Shown here one piece after another: positions 42,755 through 50,843 of a stretch of DNA of 64,000 nucleotides. Each line of letters begins with the position of its first letter. Within the stretch, counting starts at the first letter, position 1. Made by a program: the position numbers and the translations under genes. This stretch comes from Cupriavidus plantarum. GTDB lineage: Bacteria > Pseudomonadota > Gammaproteobacteria > Burkholderiales > Burkholderiaceae. The stretch is taken from NCBI RefSeq assembly GCF_905397285.1, contig NZ_CAJPUX010000006.1:1-64000 (forward strand), read 5' to 3'. The notes under the pieces were generated by a model. It was not told the DNA's origin. It made no database searches and saw only the letters and a list, made by a program, of their open reading frames with translations.

Positions 42755-42819
42755 GCTCCACAGCGCATCCCCTGGCGAGCCCCCAGCGTGACCACAGGGT
42801 TTTCCCGAAGTTTTCCACA
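42618..42819. promoter_or_regulatory. DnaA-box-like sequences in the GTWWAC region
   Basis: TTATCCACG (42618-42626, minus), TCATCCACA (42702-42710) and TTTTCCACA (42811-42819) each differ from TTATCCACA at one base. Two more CCACAG words lie between. The set interleaves with the CGTATACG sites. Function is unproven. Confidence 0.4.
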
Positions 42820-42830
42820 GGACTGGATCG

Positions 42831-43460
42831 ATGGACGCGACGACGTTGCTGCTTTACACGATGGCGGTATCGGCGGTGATCGCCACGCCGGGCCCCACCG
42901 TGCTGCTTGCTCTCAACAATGGCGCGACGCGTGGCATGCGCGTGGCCGCCTGCGGCATGGCGGGCGCCGTGCTGGCGGACCTGATCCTGATCGGGACGGT
43001 CGGCTGCGGGCTGGGCGCGCTGCTGCTGGCGTCCGAGCGGCTGTTCGAGGCTATCAAGTGGATCGGCGCGGTGTATCTGCTCTATCTGGCGTGGGTCATC
43101 TGGCGTTCGCCGACGCACGCGCTAGTGGCCGAGCGAGACGATGCTTCCGCCAGCGGGCGGGCCGCGTTCCTGCGCGCGCTGTTCGTGGCGCTGTCCAACC
43201 CCAAGGCGCTGCTGTTCGTGTCGGCGTTCCTGCCGCAGTTCGTGCATGCGGATGGGCCCATCGCCCTGCAGTACACGGTGCTGGCGGCGATCAGCGCGAC
43301 GATCAACCTGATCGTGATGACGATCTATGCGCTGGGGGGACGCCACGCGGTGCGCACGTTATCGGCCCGGACGCTCAAATGGATCAACCGGAGCTGCGCG
43401 GGAATGCTGGCGTTTCTGGCGGTAGGCTTGAGTCTCTATAGGCGGGCTGACCTGCGCTGA
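42831..43460 (+). CDS. LysE/RhtB family amino-acid exporter
   Basis: A 209-residue inner-membrane exporter with about six helices. The N-terminal motif AVSAVIATPGPTVLLALNNGATRG and the NPKALLFVSAFLPQF segment are characteristic of RhtB-type exporters of amino acids and homoserine lactones. The substrate is not predictable. Its upstream region is the GTWWAC cluster, which could control it. Confidence 0.92.
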   Translation: MDATTLLLYTMAVSAVIATPGPTVLLALNNGATRGMRVAACGMAGAVLADLILIGTVGCGLGALLLASERLFEAIKWIGAVYLLYLAWVIWRSPTHALVAERDDASASGRAAFLRALFVALSNPKALLFVSAFLPQFVHADGPIALQYTVLAAISATINLIVMTIYALGGRHAVRTLSARTLKWINRSCAGMLAFLAVGLSLYRRADLR

Positions 43461-43474
43461 CCAGGCATCGCGCC

Positions 43475-44419
43475 TTATCGTCTTACCGGATCGACGTGCG
43501 TCATCACGTTGAGCACGTCGTCGCGGCGCATCGCGCTTTCGCGGGCGGCGACCGCGATCGCGTGTCCCTGCTCGACGGTCAGATCCGCGGCAATTTCCAG
43601 ATGGACATCGACCAGGATCAGGTCGCCCATCTTGCGCGTCTTGAGGTCGTGCAGCCCGAGCACGCCGGGGGTTTCCAGCATCGCCTGGCGTAGCGCTTCA
43701 ACCGTATCCTCGTCGGCCGCGCGGTCCATCAGGTCGCTGAGCGCGTCCCATCCGAACTGCAAGCCCATGCGCGCGACCATCAGGCCGACCACGATCGCGG
43801 CCACGGGATCGAGGACGTGATAGCCGAGCAGGTTGCCGCCGATACCGAGCGCGACCACGAGCGATGACGCGGCGTCCGAACGGGCGTGCCACGCATTGGC
43901 GACCAGCATGCTCGAGCGCACGCGTTCGGCCACGCGCAGCATGTAGCGGAACAGCAGTTCCTTGGCGATGAGCGCGCCGATGGCCACCCATAATGCGACG
44001 AGCTTGACGGGCTGGACCTGCTCCGGATGCTCGATCTTCTGGACCGCCGTCCACAGCATGCCCACACCGACGGCGAGCAGCAGCGCGCCCAGCGCCAGCG
44101 AGGCGGCGGTCTCGAAGCGCTGGTGACCATAGGGGTGATCGAGGTCGGCGTCCTTGCGGCTGTGATGGCCCGCGATGAGCACCACGAAGTCCGAAACGAG
44201 GTCCGAGAGCGAGTGCGCGGCATCGGCGATCAGCGCCTGCGAGCCGGCGATGACGCCGATGACCGCCTGCACGATGGTCAGCGCGATGTTGACGAACACG
44301 CTGACGAGGGTGCTGCGGCGGGCGGCGGCGTGGCGGACTTCCATCGCGTCGGCGTCGATGGAGGCGTCGATGGAGGAGTCCACCGAGGGCGTGGCGGTTT
44401 CGGCTTGGCTCGGGATCAT
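43475..44419 (-). CDS. Cation diffusion facilitator (FieF-like metal exporter)
   Basis: A 314-residue CDF transporter with six helices. Metal-site motifs are in helix 2 (ADAAHSLSDLVSDF) and helix 5 (ANAWHARSDAASSL). A cytoplasmic domain follows (LHDLKTRKMGDLILVDVHLEIAADLTVEQGH split by strands). The N-terminus carries a short acidic repeat (DSSIDASIDAD) from two 12-bp units. The likely substrate is Zn, Fe or Co/Ni. The His/Asp pairs suggest the FieF branch. Confidence 0.9.
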   Translation of the reverse strand: MIPSQAETATPSVDSSIDASIDADAMEVRHAAARRSTLVSVFVNIALTIVQAVIGVIAGSQALIADAAHSLSDLVSDFVVLIAGHHSRKDADLDHPYGHQRFETAASLALGALLLAVGVGMLWTAVQKIEHPEQVQPVKLVALWVAIGALIAKELLFRYMLRVAERVRSSMLVANAWHARSDAASSLVVALGIGGNLLGYHVLDPVAAIVVGLMVARMGLQFGWDALSDLMDRAADEDTVEALRQAMLETPGVLGLHDLKTRKMGDLILVDVHLEIAADLTVEQGHAIAVAARESAMRRDDVLNVMTHVDPVRR

Positions 44420-44498
44420 GGGCTTGATGGTACCGGGCTTGAACGGCCTTGCGGTGCTGAGTGTGAGCGTACGAGACTAGCATGCTACGCTCCGGGTC

Positions 44499-46238
44499 AT
44501 GTCGCTCAAAGATCCCCGCATGCGTATCACGGCCGAAGACGTTCCGCGCGAGGCGTTCGCGTTGCGGACCCAAGGGGCGTTGGTGGCGATGTGTCGCGCG
44601 CTCATCGGGGACGCTATGGATGACGCGATGGACGACGCTATGGGCGCTGTCGGTGGCGCTGTCGGTGGCGCTGTCATGGGCGATCTCGCGGGAGACGGCA
44701 GCGGCTTGTCCGAAGCCGAGCGCGGGTGGTCGGCCTCAGCCGAGGCTGTGGATCACATCGCCGTGCGCGCGGTGCGCGCGCAGATCGCGTCGGGTGGCGA
44801 TCCGCTGGGCGACGCGTTTGCCATCCTTCGCGCAGCCGAGGACCGTCGCGCCGCGGGTGCCGTCTACACGCCGCAGCGGATCGTGGACGCGATGATGGCG
44901 TGGCTGGTCACGCGGGGCACGCCCGCAAGGATCGTCGATCCCGGCGCCGGTTCCGGGCGCTTTATCCTCGCCGCGGGCGAGAGGTTCCCCGATGCGGAGC
45001 TCGTCGCCGTGGAAATGGACCCGCTTGCCGCGCTGATGCTGCGAGCGAACGTGGCCGCGCGCGGGTGGCAGGATCGCGTGACGGTGATAGTCGACGATTA
45101 CCGCAGAGTCAGCTTGCCGCGCGTGGCCGGCATGACGGCGTTCATCGGCAATCCGCCTTATGTGCGGCACCACGATATCGGCGAGGAATGGAAGGCCTGG
45201 TACGCCGAGCGCTTTGCATCGCTCGGCATCAAGGCGAGCGCGCTGGCAGGGCTCCATCTGCATTTCTTTCTGCAAACGCGGTTGCTGGCGCAAGAGGGCG
45301 ATGTCGGCGCGTTCATCACATCGGCCGAGTGGATGGACGTGAACTATGGGTCCGCGCTTCGCAAGCTGCTGATCGATCAACTGGGTGGCACGGCACTGCA
45401 CGTGCTCGCACCAACGGTCGAGGCGTTTCCCGGCACGGCCACGACCGCGGCGATCACGTGCTTCCGGGTTGGCGAGCAGACCGAGCCCGTCACCGTGCAC
45501 GCGGTGGACGCGCTGCCGGCGTTAGGTACGCTCGACGGCGGCACACCCATCGCGCGCAAGACACTGCAGTCCGCGCACAAGTGGTCGATCATCGTGCGCC
45601 CCTCGACGGCGCCGCGCGCCGGCGAGATCGAACTCGGTGACTTGTTCCGCGTGCATCGCGGACAGGTCACGGGCGCTAACGACATCTGGATCGCGGGCCC
45701 CCACGCGCGCGATCTCCCGGCGCGGGTCAAGTATCCATCGGTCACCAAGGCGATGGACCTGATTCAGGCGGGCGCGCATCTGCATAAGGCCGGGGCATTA
45801 CGGCTCGTCATCGACCTGCCGAGAGACTTCGACGGCTTCTCGCACGAGGAGCGAAAACATATCGACGCATTCCTGTCGTGGGCCCGGGAGCAAGGCGCGC
45901 ACGAGGGCTATATCGCGACCCACCGCAAGGCATGGTGGTCAGTCGGCCTCAAGGCCCCTGCCCCGATCCTCTGCACCTACATGGCCAGACGCCCGCCGCA
46001 GTTCACGGTCAACACATGCGACGCGCGGCATATCAACATCGCGCACGGGCTGTATCCGCGCGAGGTGCTGGCGCCGGAGGTCATGCATGGGCTGACGGCG
46101 TGGCTCAATGCCAATATCGATACCGGCGGTGGGCGGACCTATGCGGGAGGCTTGACGAAGTTCGAGCCGAAGGAAATCGAACGGTTGCGGATTCCGACGC
46201 TGGAGCGGCTGGGGTCAATCATCGACGCGACGCGGTAG
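44499..46238 (+). CDS. Solitary gamma-class N6-adenine DNA methyltransferase
   Basis: A 579-residue methyltransferase of the TaqI/Eco57I-like gamma class. Motif X (GAVYTPQ, 120-126), motif I (DPGAGSGR, 147-154), motif II (VEMDP, 171-175), an acidic motif III (DD 199-200) and motif IV NPPY (218-221) come in gamma order. The C-terminal half (about 350-560) should be the target-recognition domain. No restriction enzyme is next to it. Residues 38-61 are built from six 12-bp units (MDDA, VGGA). Gamma enzymes include those for GTNNAC-type sites, so it may methylate the GTWWAC cluster nearby; this is a hypothesis. Confidence 0.85.
   Translation: MSLKDPRMRITAEDVPREAFALRTQGALVAMCRALIGDAMDDAMDDAMGAVGGAVGGAVMGDLAGDGSGLSEAERGWSASAEAVDHIAVRAVRAQIASGGDPLGDAFAILRAAEDRRAAGAVYTPQRIVDAMMAWLVTRGTPARIVDPGAGSGRFILAAGERFPDAELVAVEMDPLAALMLRANVAARGWQDRVTVIVDDYRRVSLPRVAGMTAFIGNPPYVRHHDIGEEWKAWYAERFASLGIKASALAGLHLHFFLQTRLLAQEGDVGAFITSAEWMDVNYGSALRKLLIDQLGGTALHVLAPTVEAFPGTATTAAITCFRVGEQTEPVTVHAVDALPALGTLDGGTPIARKTLQSAHKWSIIVRPSTAPRAGEIELGDLFRVHRGQVTGANDIWIAGPHARDLPARVKYPSVTKAMDLIQAGAHLHKAGALRLVIDLPRDFDGFSHEERKHIDAFLSWAREQGAHEGYIATHRKAWWSVGLKAPAPILCTYMARRPPQFTVNTCDARHINIAHGLYPREVLAPEVMHGLTAWLNANIDTGGGRTYAGGLTKFEPKEIERLRIPTLERLGSIIDATR
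44610..44681 (+). repeat. 12-bp tandem repeat, six units, in the methyltransferase gene
   Basis: Units GACGCTATGGAT, GACGCGATGGAC, GACGCTATGGGC, GCTGTCGGTGGC (twice) and GCTGTCATGGGC lie in line. They encode DAMD-DAMD-DAMG-AVGG-AVGG-AVMG ahead of the catalytic domain. Confidence 0.85.
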
Positions 46239-46443
46239 GGCCTGAGCATGGCGATGGAAATCGCTCTACGCTTAATTTCGCCGACTGTCCCTTGATTGCG
46301 ACAGGGCGAACCGGCTGCCCTCGCGATTTAACAAGTTGACACACCAGCGCCATTGCGAAGCGCGCTAGCATGGCCGGAAACATTGCTGCCCAGCGTCGCA
46401 AACATCGAGGCGAGCCGGGCACCTCCCCGCCGGAGATCGACCC

Positions 46444-46680
46444 ATGCCCGCCATGCGCGCTTCCCATTTTGTCGCCCATATGTACGGCGTCCTCGGATTG
46501 ATTCCCGGGGTCGCAAGCCTCGTCGCTGCCTATCGCCCGGACGCTCCATGGTCGGAGCACGCCTTGCTCGCCGCCGGCTGGCTGGTTGCGGGCGGATTTG
46601 CCTTCATGGTCTTCCGCTTCGCGCACCGGTTGATGACCGCTTGCGAGGATCGCGAGGGCTATGAGGAAGCGCGCATCTGA
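46444..46680 (+). CDS. Small two-helix membrane protein, unknown
   Basis: A 78-residue protein with two hydrophobic stretches (about 10-28; FVAHMYGVLGLIPGVASLVAA split around Gly/Pro, and about 39-58; ALLAAGWLVAGGFAFMVFRF) and a charged C-terminus (EDREGYEEARI). No family recognised. It starts a run of three small genes between the methyltransferase and tRNA-Ala, 205 bp after the methyltransferase. The gap holds no other visible gene. Confidence 0.6.
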   Translation: MPAMRASHFVAHMYGVLGLIPGVASLVAAYRPDAPWSEHALLAAGWLVAGGFAFMVFRFAHRLMTACEDREGYEEARI

Positions 46681-46712
46681 AGCGTCGCCTTGCCCTGATC
46701 TTGGAGAAGACC

Positions 46713-46916
46713 ATGCCGCGACGCATGAAAGTGATACGCAGCAAAAGGCTCGAAAACGTTCTACGCGACCCCGCAGCGGCGGAGCAATTGCGCGTCTTTC
46801 TGGCATCCGCAAACGTTGGTGGCGAAGCCCAGATGAAGATCGAAACCCTTGATGCGGAAGGCAAGCCTGTCTGCTATTGGCCCAAGCTGCTTCGGGTCTT
46901 CGGCAGCGGCGCGTGA
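46713..46916 (+). CDS. Small basic protein, unknown
   Basis: A 67-residue soluble protein with a basic N-terminus (MPRRMKVIRSKRLENVLRD) and a KIETLDAEGKPVCYWPKLLRVFG tail, possibly a small alpha-beta fold. No family recognised. ATG at 46713 is set by TTGGAG about eight bases upstream. It lies 32 bp after the previous small gene, and only one base separates its stop from the next ATG. Confidence 0.55.
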   Translation: MPRRMKVIRSKRLENVLRDPAAAEQLRVFLASANVGGEAQMKIETLDAEGKPVCYWPKLLRVFGSGA

Positions 46917-46917
46917 G

Positions 46918-47688
46918 ATGAATATTGCATTTCCGGCCGTCCTTCTCTTTCTACTGGTCCTTCCGGGCTTTGTCTTCCGGCTCTTCGTCCAGAGACGGGA
47001 AGTCAGAACGTTTGACCACACCGCATTCAGTGCCGTTGCGCTGCAAGCGTTGCTATGTGCCGCCTGCGCGAACCTCGTTGTGGCCGCGATTGCCACACAG
47101 TGGCTGGGTTACAGAATCGATATCGGAGACGCTGTCCGACTCCTTGTCGGCGGCACTAGCGCGCTGACGGATGTCGCGAGCGGCCTCGCCTGGCTGAATG
47201 ACCATCCGACGGCGCCGCTGAAGTACTTCGCCTCTACCATCGGCCTGGCATTGGCAAGCGCCTTGGCCTGGCGTCTGCTCGTCGAATGCTGCGGTCTGGA
47301 CTGCCGCGGGAAATGGTCGACACAGTGGGTACGAGGAGAGGCACCCTGGTATTACCTTTTCTCGGGGCTCGACCATCCCGACGCCCGAGAGGTGGACGGT
47401 ACGGTGGTGGCGGCAGTCGTCGAGTTCAAGGCAGAAGGCTCGTACCTGTATCAAGGCATGATGCTGGACTACGAAGTTAGCGAAGCCGGCGACCTGGACC
47501 GGCTCCTCCTGGTGCATGCCCAGCGCCGTAAGCTAGCCCCCGATCGTGCGTACGACGCCGCAATGGGTCAGCACAAGGAAGACACAAGTCGCTTCTATCC
47601 CATCGCGGGGGACGTTTTCGTTCTGCGCTATGACGAGATCAGGACGCTTAACGTGACATATCTGTCCCTAGGATCTTCCGCCGCATAA
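46918..47688 (+). CDS. Membrane protein of unknown function (DUF6338-like layout)
   Basis: A 256-residue protein. An N-terminal helix with Pro-Gly-Phe (VLLFLLVLPGFVFRLF, about 8-23), a second hydrophobic stretch (about 40-60) and a third (about 104-123) are followed by a soluble C-terminal domain of about 120 residues (YYLFSGLDHPDA, VVEFKAEGSYLYQGMML, DVFVLRYDEIRTLNV). The layout resembles DUF6338 proteins, but I am not certain. It is tightly linked to the small gene before it (one base gap). The wording of its codons is less GC3-rich than that of neighbours, which hints at acquired DNA. Confidence 0.6.
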   Translation: MNIAFPAVLLFLLVLPGFVFRLFVQRREVRTFDHTAFSAVALQALLCAACANLVVAAIATQWLGYRIDIGDAVRLLVGGTSALTDVASGLAWLNDHPTAPLKYFASTIGLALASALAWRLLVECCGLDCRGKWSTQWVRGEAPWYYLFSGLDHPDAREVDGTVVAAVVEFKAEGSYLYQGMMLDYEVSEAGDLDRLLLVHAQRRKLAPDRAYDAAMGQHKEDTSRFYPIAGDVFVLRYDEIRTLNVTYLSLGSSAA

Positions 47689-47693
47689 AACAA

Positions 47694-47729
47694 AACAACG
47701 CACCACATCGTCAGACGTAGTGCGTTGTT
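47694..47729 (-). terminator. Terminator after tRNA-Ala
   Basis: Arms AACAACGCAC (47694-47703) and GTGCGTTGTT (47720-47729) form a 10-bp stem. On the minus strand it is followed by TTGTTTTATG, a U-rich run. It lies 13 bp after the tRNA and could also serve the plus-strand gene ending at 47688. Confidence 0.75.
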
Positions 47730-47741
47730 CTGAAAGGAAAT

Positions 47742-47817
47742 TGGTGGACCGAAGGAGGATCGAACTCCCGACCTCTGCATTGCGAACGCAGCGCTCTCCC
47801 AGCTGAGCTATCGGCCC
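47742..47817 (-). tRNA. tRNA-Ala (anticodon CGC)
   Basis: A complete 76-nt cloverleaf on the minus strand. The acceptor arm GGGCCGA pairs with TCGGTCC, the D-arm is AGCTCAGCTGGGAGAGC, the anticodon loop TTCGCAA holds CGC, the variable loop is AGGTC, and the T-arm has GGGAGTTCGATCCTCC. The 3' CCA is encoded. It reads GCG codons, which are frequent here. Confidence 0.95.
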
Positions 47818-47827
47818 GTAGCGGATG

Positions 47828-47857
47828 ATTCTAGCGCAAAACCTTTTGCGTTTTCAA
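47828..47857 (-). promoter_or_regulatory. tRNA-Ala promoter with palindromic spacer
   Basis: On the minus strand TTGAAA (47852-47857), an 18-bp spacer and TAGAAT (47828-47833), ten bases before the tRNA 5' end. The spacer holds CGCAAAA-CC-TTTTGCG (47835-47850), a perfect dyad. The dyad may also act as the soxB end hairpin. Confidence 0.6.
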
Positions 47858-47888
47858 TCGTGCCGTTGCAGGCGCACGACCATGGGAT

Positions 47889-49613
47889 TCAGGCGGGGGA
47901 TATGCCGTGGTTGCCGTCCATGCCGACCACTTTGGGGACGTTCAGCGGGCGGGCGGTGACTTCCTTGTTCGTGCGGAGCCATTGGGCCATCACGTCCCAA
48001 ATCGGCTTGCCGCCGGACTGGCGGGCGTCTTCGGAGACGGGGGCCCAGCCGGCGACCTTGTAGGTTTTGCCGGCCTCCAGCGGTTTGCCGTTCAGGCGCA
48101 TATCCGTGATGCGGTGGCCGATCGTTTGGTTGGGGTCGATCGTGTATTGCAGGCCGCCCACCCGGACCATGTCCCCGCCCTGCTGGTAGTACGGGTCCGG
48201 ATTGAACAGGTTGTCCGCCACGTCCTCCAGCACCGTCTTGATCGTCTCGCCGGTCATCGGCGTGACGGTGGTGTACGGGTACGTGATGGCCGTCTGGTCC
48301 ATCAGCGCCTCCATCGTGATCGGTTCGCCCGGTAGCAGCGTCGTGCCCCAGCGGAAGCCCGGCGAGAACGCGATGTCGGCGTCCTGCACCGCCATCAGGC
48401 CGTCCAGGATCAGCTGGTCGAAGGTGCCATTGAAGTTGCCGCGGCGGTACAGCAGGCCTTTGTTCACCGCCAGCACTTCGTTGAGCTTTGGTTCGAACGG
48501 TGCCCTGACGCGCGTGATCAGGTCGTTCATCCGTGCGTCCGCCGGCAGGTAGTTCGCGAAGACCGGCAGCAGCTTGTAGCGGAAGTCCATCACGCGGCCG
48601 TTGCGGACGTCGAAGTCGAGCACGCCGAGGAACTTGCCGTTGGAGCCCGCGTTGGTCACCAGCGTCGTGCCACCCGCATTGCGTACCGGCACCGGCGCGG
48701 GGATGCCGTCGTGCGTGTGGCCGCCGAGAATGGCATCCAGCCCGCGCACGCGCGAGGCGAGTTTCAGGTCCACATCCATGCCGTTGTGCGACAGCAGCAC
48801 CACGACCTTTGCGCCCTTGCCGCGCGCATCGTCGATGACCTGCTGGAGGCTCTCTTCCTGAATGCCGAACGTCCAGTCCGGCACGAAATAACGCGGGTTG
48901 GCGATCGGTGTGTACGGAAACGCCTGACCGATGATCGCCACCGGCACGCCGTTCATCTCGCGCATCGTGTACGCGTCGAACACCGGATCGCCGAAATCGC
49001 TGGTCTTGATGTTCTGGGCCAGGAACGCGACCCGCCCCTTGAAATCCTTGTCCACGACCTCGCGCACCCGCTCCGCGCCGAGCGTCATTTCCCAGTGTGC
49101 CGTCATGATATCGACGCCGAGCAGCAGCGCGGCATCGATCATGTCCTGCCCCTGCGTCCACAACGCGGTGGCGGAACCCTGCCACGTGTCCCCGCCGTCG
49201 AGCAGCAACGCGCCCGGCCGGCTCGCCTTCATGCGCTGGACCAGCGTGGAGAGATGCGCAAACCCGCCGACCTTGCCATAGCGACGCGCCGCCTGCGTGA
49301 AGTCGAGACAGGTAAATGCATGCGCGGCGGCACTGCCCGGCGCGATGCCGTAGGTGCGCAGGAACGCGTCGCCCACCAGATGCGGCGGCTTGCCGGCCCA
49401 CTCTCCCACGCCGAGATTGACGTTGGGTTCGCGGAAATGGATCGGCCGCAGTTGCGCATGGCAATCGGTGTAGTGCAGCAGATGGACGTTGCCGAAGCGC
49501 GGCACGTCATAGAGGTTATCCACAGCCTTCGCGGCCAGCGCATCGTTCGTGGGGAACGCCATGCCGCCAGCCCCCGCGACGGCCAGTATCTGGAGAAATT
49601 CGCGCCGATTCAT
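47889..49613 (-). CDS. soxB: Sulfate thiol esterase/hydrolase SoxB
   Basis: A 574-residue periplasmic, dimanganese 5'-nucleotidase-type protein that releases sulfate from the SoxY cysteine S-sulfonate. Metal motifs are LHYTDCHAQ, LLDGGDTWQGSA, SHNGMD and GGHTHDG. The N-terminus MNRREFLQILAVAGAGG is a twin-arginine signal (RREFL). It is the last gene of the sox group and lies 11 bp after the thioredoxin gene. Confidence 0.96.
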   Translation of the reverse strand: MNRREFLQILAVAGAGGMAFPTNDALAAKAVDNLYDVPRFGNVHLLHYTDCHAQLRPIHFREPNVNLGVGEWAGKPPHLVGDAFLRTYGIAPGSAAAHAFTCLDFTQAARRYGKVGGFAHLSTLVQRMKASRPGALLLDGGDTWQGSATALWTQGQDMIDAALLLGVDIMTAHWEMTLGAERVREVVDKDFKGRVAFLAQNIKTSDFGDPVFDAYTMREMNGVPVAIIGQAFPYTPIANPRYFVPDWTFGIQEESLQQVIDDARGKGAKVVVLLSHNGMDVDLKLASRVRGLDAILGGHTHDGIPAPVPVRNAGGTTLVTNAGSNGKFLGVLDFDVRNGRVMDFRYKLLPVFANYLPADARMNDLITRVRAPFEPKLNEVLAVNKGLLYRRGNFNGTFDQLILDGLMAVQDADIAFSPGFRWGTTLLPGEPITMEALMDQTAITYPYTTVTPMTGETIKTVLEDVADNLFNPDPYYQQGGDMVRVGGLQYTIDPNQTIGHRITDMRLNGKPLEAGKTYKVAGWAPVSEDARQSGGKPIWDVMAQWLRTNKEVTARPLNVPKVVGMDGNHGISPA

Positions 49614-49624
49614 GCGTGTTTGGC

Positions 49625-50131
49625 CTACTTCGCGTAACGGGCCAGCGCGGCCACGTCGTCGTCGAGCATCTCGCCGAGCTCCTTCTGGACGACGCGTCCG
49701 CGCGCGTCCAGGACATACAGTTCCGGCAGGCCCTTGCGCGGACCCAGCGCCTTGCGCAGATCGGGCGAGTCCATCGTGGCCGGGAACGTGTAGCCGCGCT
49801 GCTTCAGGTAGTCGGCGGCGACTTTCGGTTCCTTGTCGATGCTGATGGTCAGCACCTGAAGCGGATGCCCGGCCTTGCGCGTGCTGTCGTAGAGCGCCTG
49901 CAGACGCGGGTTCTGCAGCGCGCAGAACGGACACCATGACGCCCACACCTCGATGACCAGCGGCTTGCCGGCCCAGTGGGATGGCGGCACCGTACGGCCG
50001 TCGAGCAGTGGCACGGCGGGCAGCGTGACGACGTCACCCACCTCGGCTGCCCCCGCCACGCCACCCACGCCGGCCACGGACGCAAGTCCGGCGGCGAGCG
50101 CGAGCGTCAGGAACCGACGGCGCGCGCGCAT
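49625..50131 (-). CDS. soxW: TlpA-like periplasmic thioredoxin, probable SoxW
   Basis: A 168-residue exported thioredoxin-fold protein with active site WASWCPFC and cis-Pro region GLPELYVLD. The N-terminus has RRRFLTLALAAGL, a signal with consecutive arginines. In sox clusters such proteins (SoxW, SoxV partners) keep Sox thiols reduced. It lies between soxX and soxB and probably acts on SoxYZ or cytochrome assembly. No SoxV/CcdA gene is nearby. The symbol rests on context. Confidence 0.75.
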   Translation of the reverse strand: MRARRRFLTLALAAGLASVAGVGGVAGAAEVGDVVTLPAVPLLDGRTVPPSHWAGKPLVIEVWASWCPFCALQNPRLQALYDSTRKAGHPLQVLTISIDKEPKVAADYLKQRGYTFPATMDSPDLRKALGPRKGLPELYVLDARGRVVQKELGEMLDDDVAALARYAK

Positions 50132-50136
50132 CGGGC

Positions 50137-50829
50137 TTACTGGTTGACCGGCGAGGCCGGGTCCAGCAGCAGCGCCATCACATCGCGGATCTGCTGCTCG
50201 GTGAGGATGCCCTTGTGCCCGAAGCGCGGCATGTTGGAACAGGCGCTGAACGCGTTCGAGTCCCAGATCTTGCCCCACGTGTACTTGATGACCGCTTCAG
50301 AGTTACCGCGCAGCTTGCCGTACTGATACAGCGACGGACCGATATTGCCGAACGAGATCTCGGCCTTGGTGAGTTGGTGGCACGCGTAGCAGTTGGCGCC
50401 GTTGGTGCCGCCGACAGGATCGGAGAACTGCATGCCGCGGCCGTTCTGCGCGATCTGCTCGCCCACCTTCCAGTCGCCGAGGTACTTGCCGTCGGCGGGA
50501 TACTTGACCTGCCTGATCTCGGCGGCCTCGATCTTCTTCGCCACCGGCTCGGGCACGCTGGTGCGATCCGGGTACTGGCTGCACGCCTGCTGCGTCGGGT
50601 CCTGCTGAAGCACGCCATCGAGCGTGGCGGGCCCCTTGGAGTGGAATGACAGCGCGATGAGCTTCTTGAGGTCGCCGTCGCCAACGTCGGCAACCGGCAC
50701 CGCCTTGCTGGCCGCAGCCCTGGCCTTCGGCGCCACGGACTTCGCATCCTGTGCGAGCGCGTGGGTTCCGATGCCGCCCGCCGCCATGGAAACGGCGGTC
50801 GTCAGCATCCATGCATGGATTCGATTCAT
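50137..50829 (-). CDS. soxX: Sulfur oxidation c-type cytochrome SoxX
   Basis: A 230-residue periplasmic monoheme cytochrome, partner of SoxA, with signal peptide (ending HALAQ) and heme motif CYACH (about 147-151). The axial Met is probably in NMPRFGHKG. An N-terminal extension with a second Cys is typical of this form. SoxXA couples thiosulfate to the SoxY cysteine. The gene ends five bases before soxW starts. Confidence 0.93.
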   Translation of the reverse strand: MNRIHAWMLTTAVSMAAGGIGTHALAQDAKSVAPKARAAASKAVPVADVGDGDLKKLIALSFHSKGPATLDGVLQQDPTQQACSQYPDRTSVPEPVAKKIEAAEIRQVKYPADGKYLGDWKVGEQIAQNGRGMQFSDPVGGTNGANCYACHQLTKAEISFGNIGPSLYQYGKLRGNSEAVIKYTWGKIWDSNAFSACSNMPRFGHKGILTEQQIRDVMALLLDPASPVNQ

Positions 50830-50843
50830 ATTGGCTCTCCCGC

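Noticed and set aside
46444..47817. Prophage or integrative element at tRNA-Ala
   Set aside because: No integrase, no duplicated tRNA 3' end and no phage structural genes were seen.
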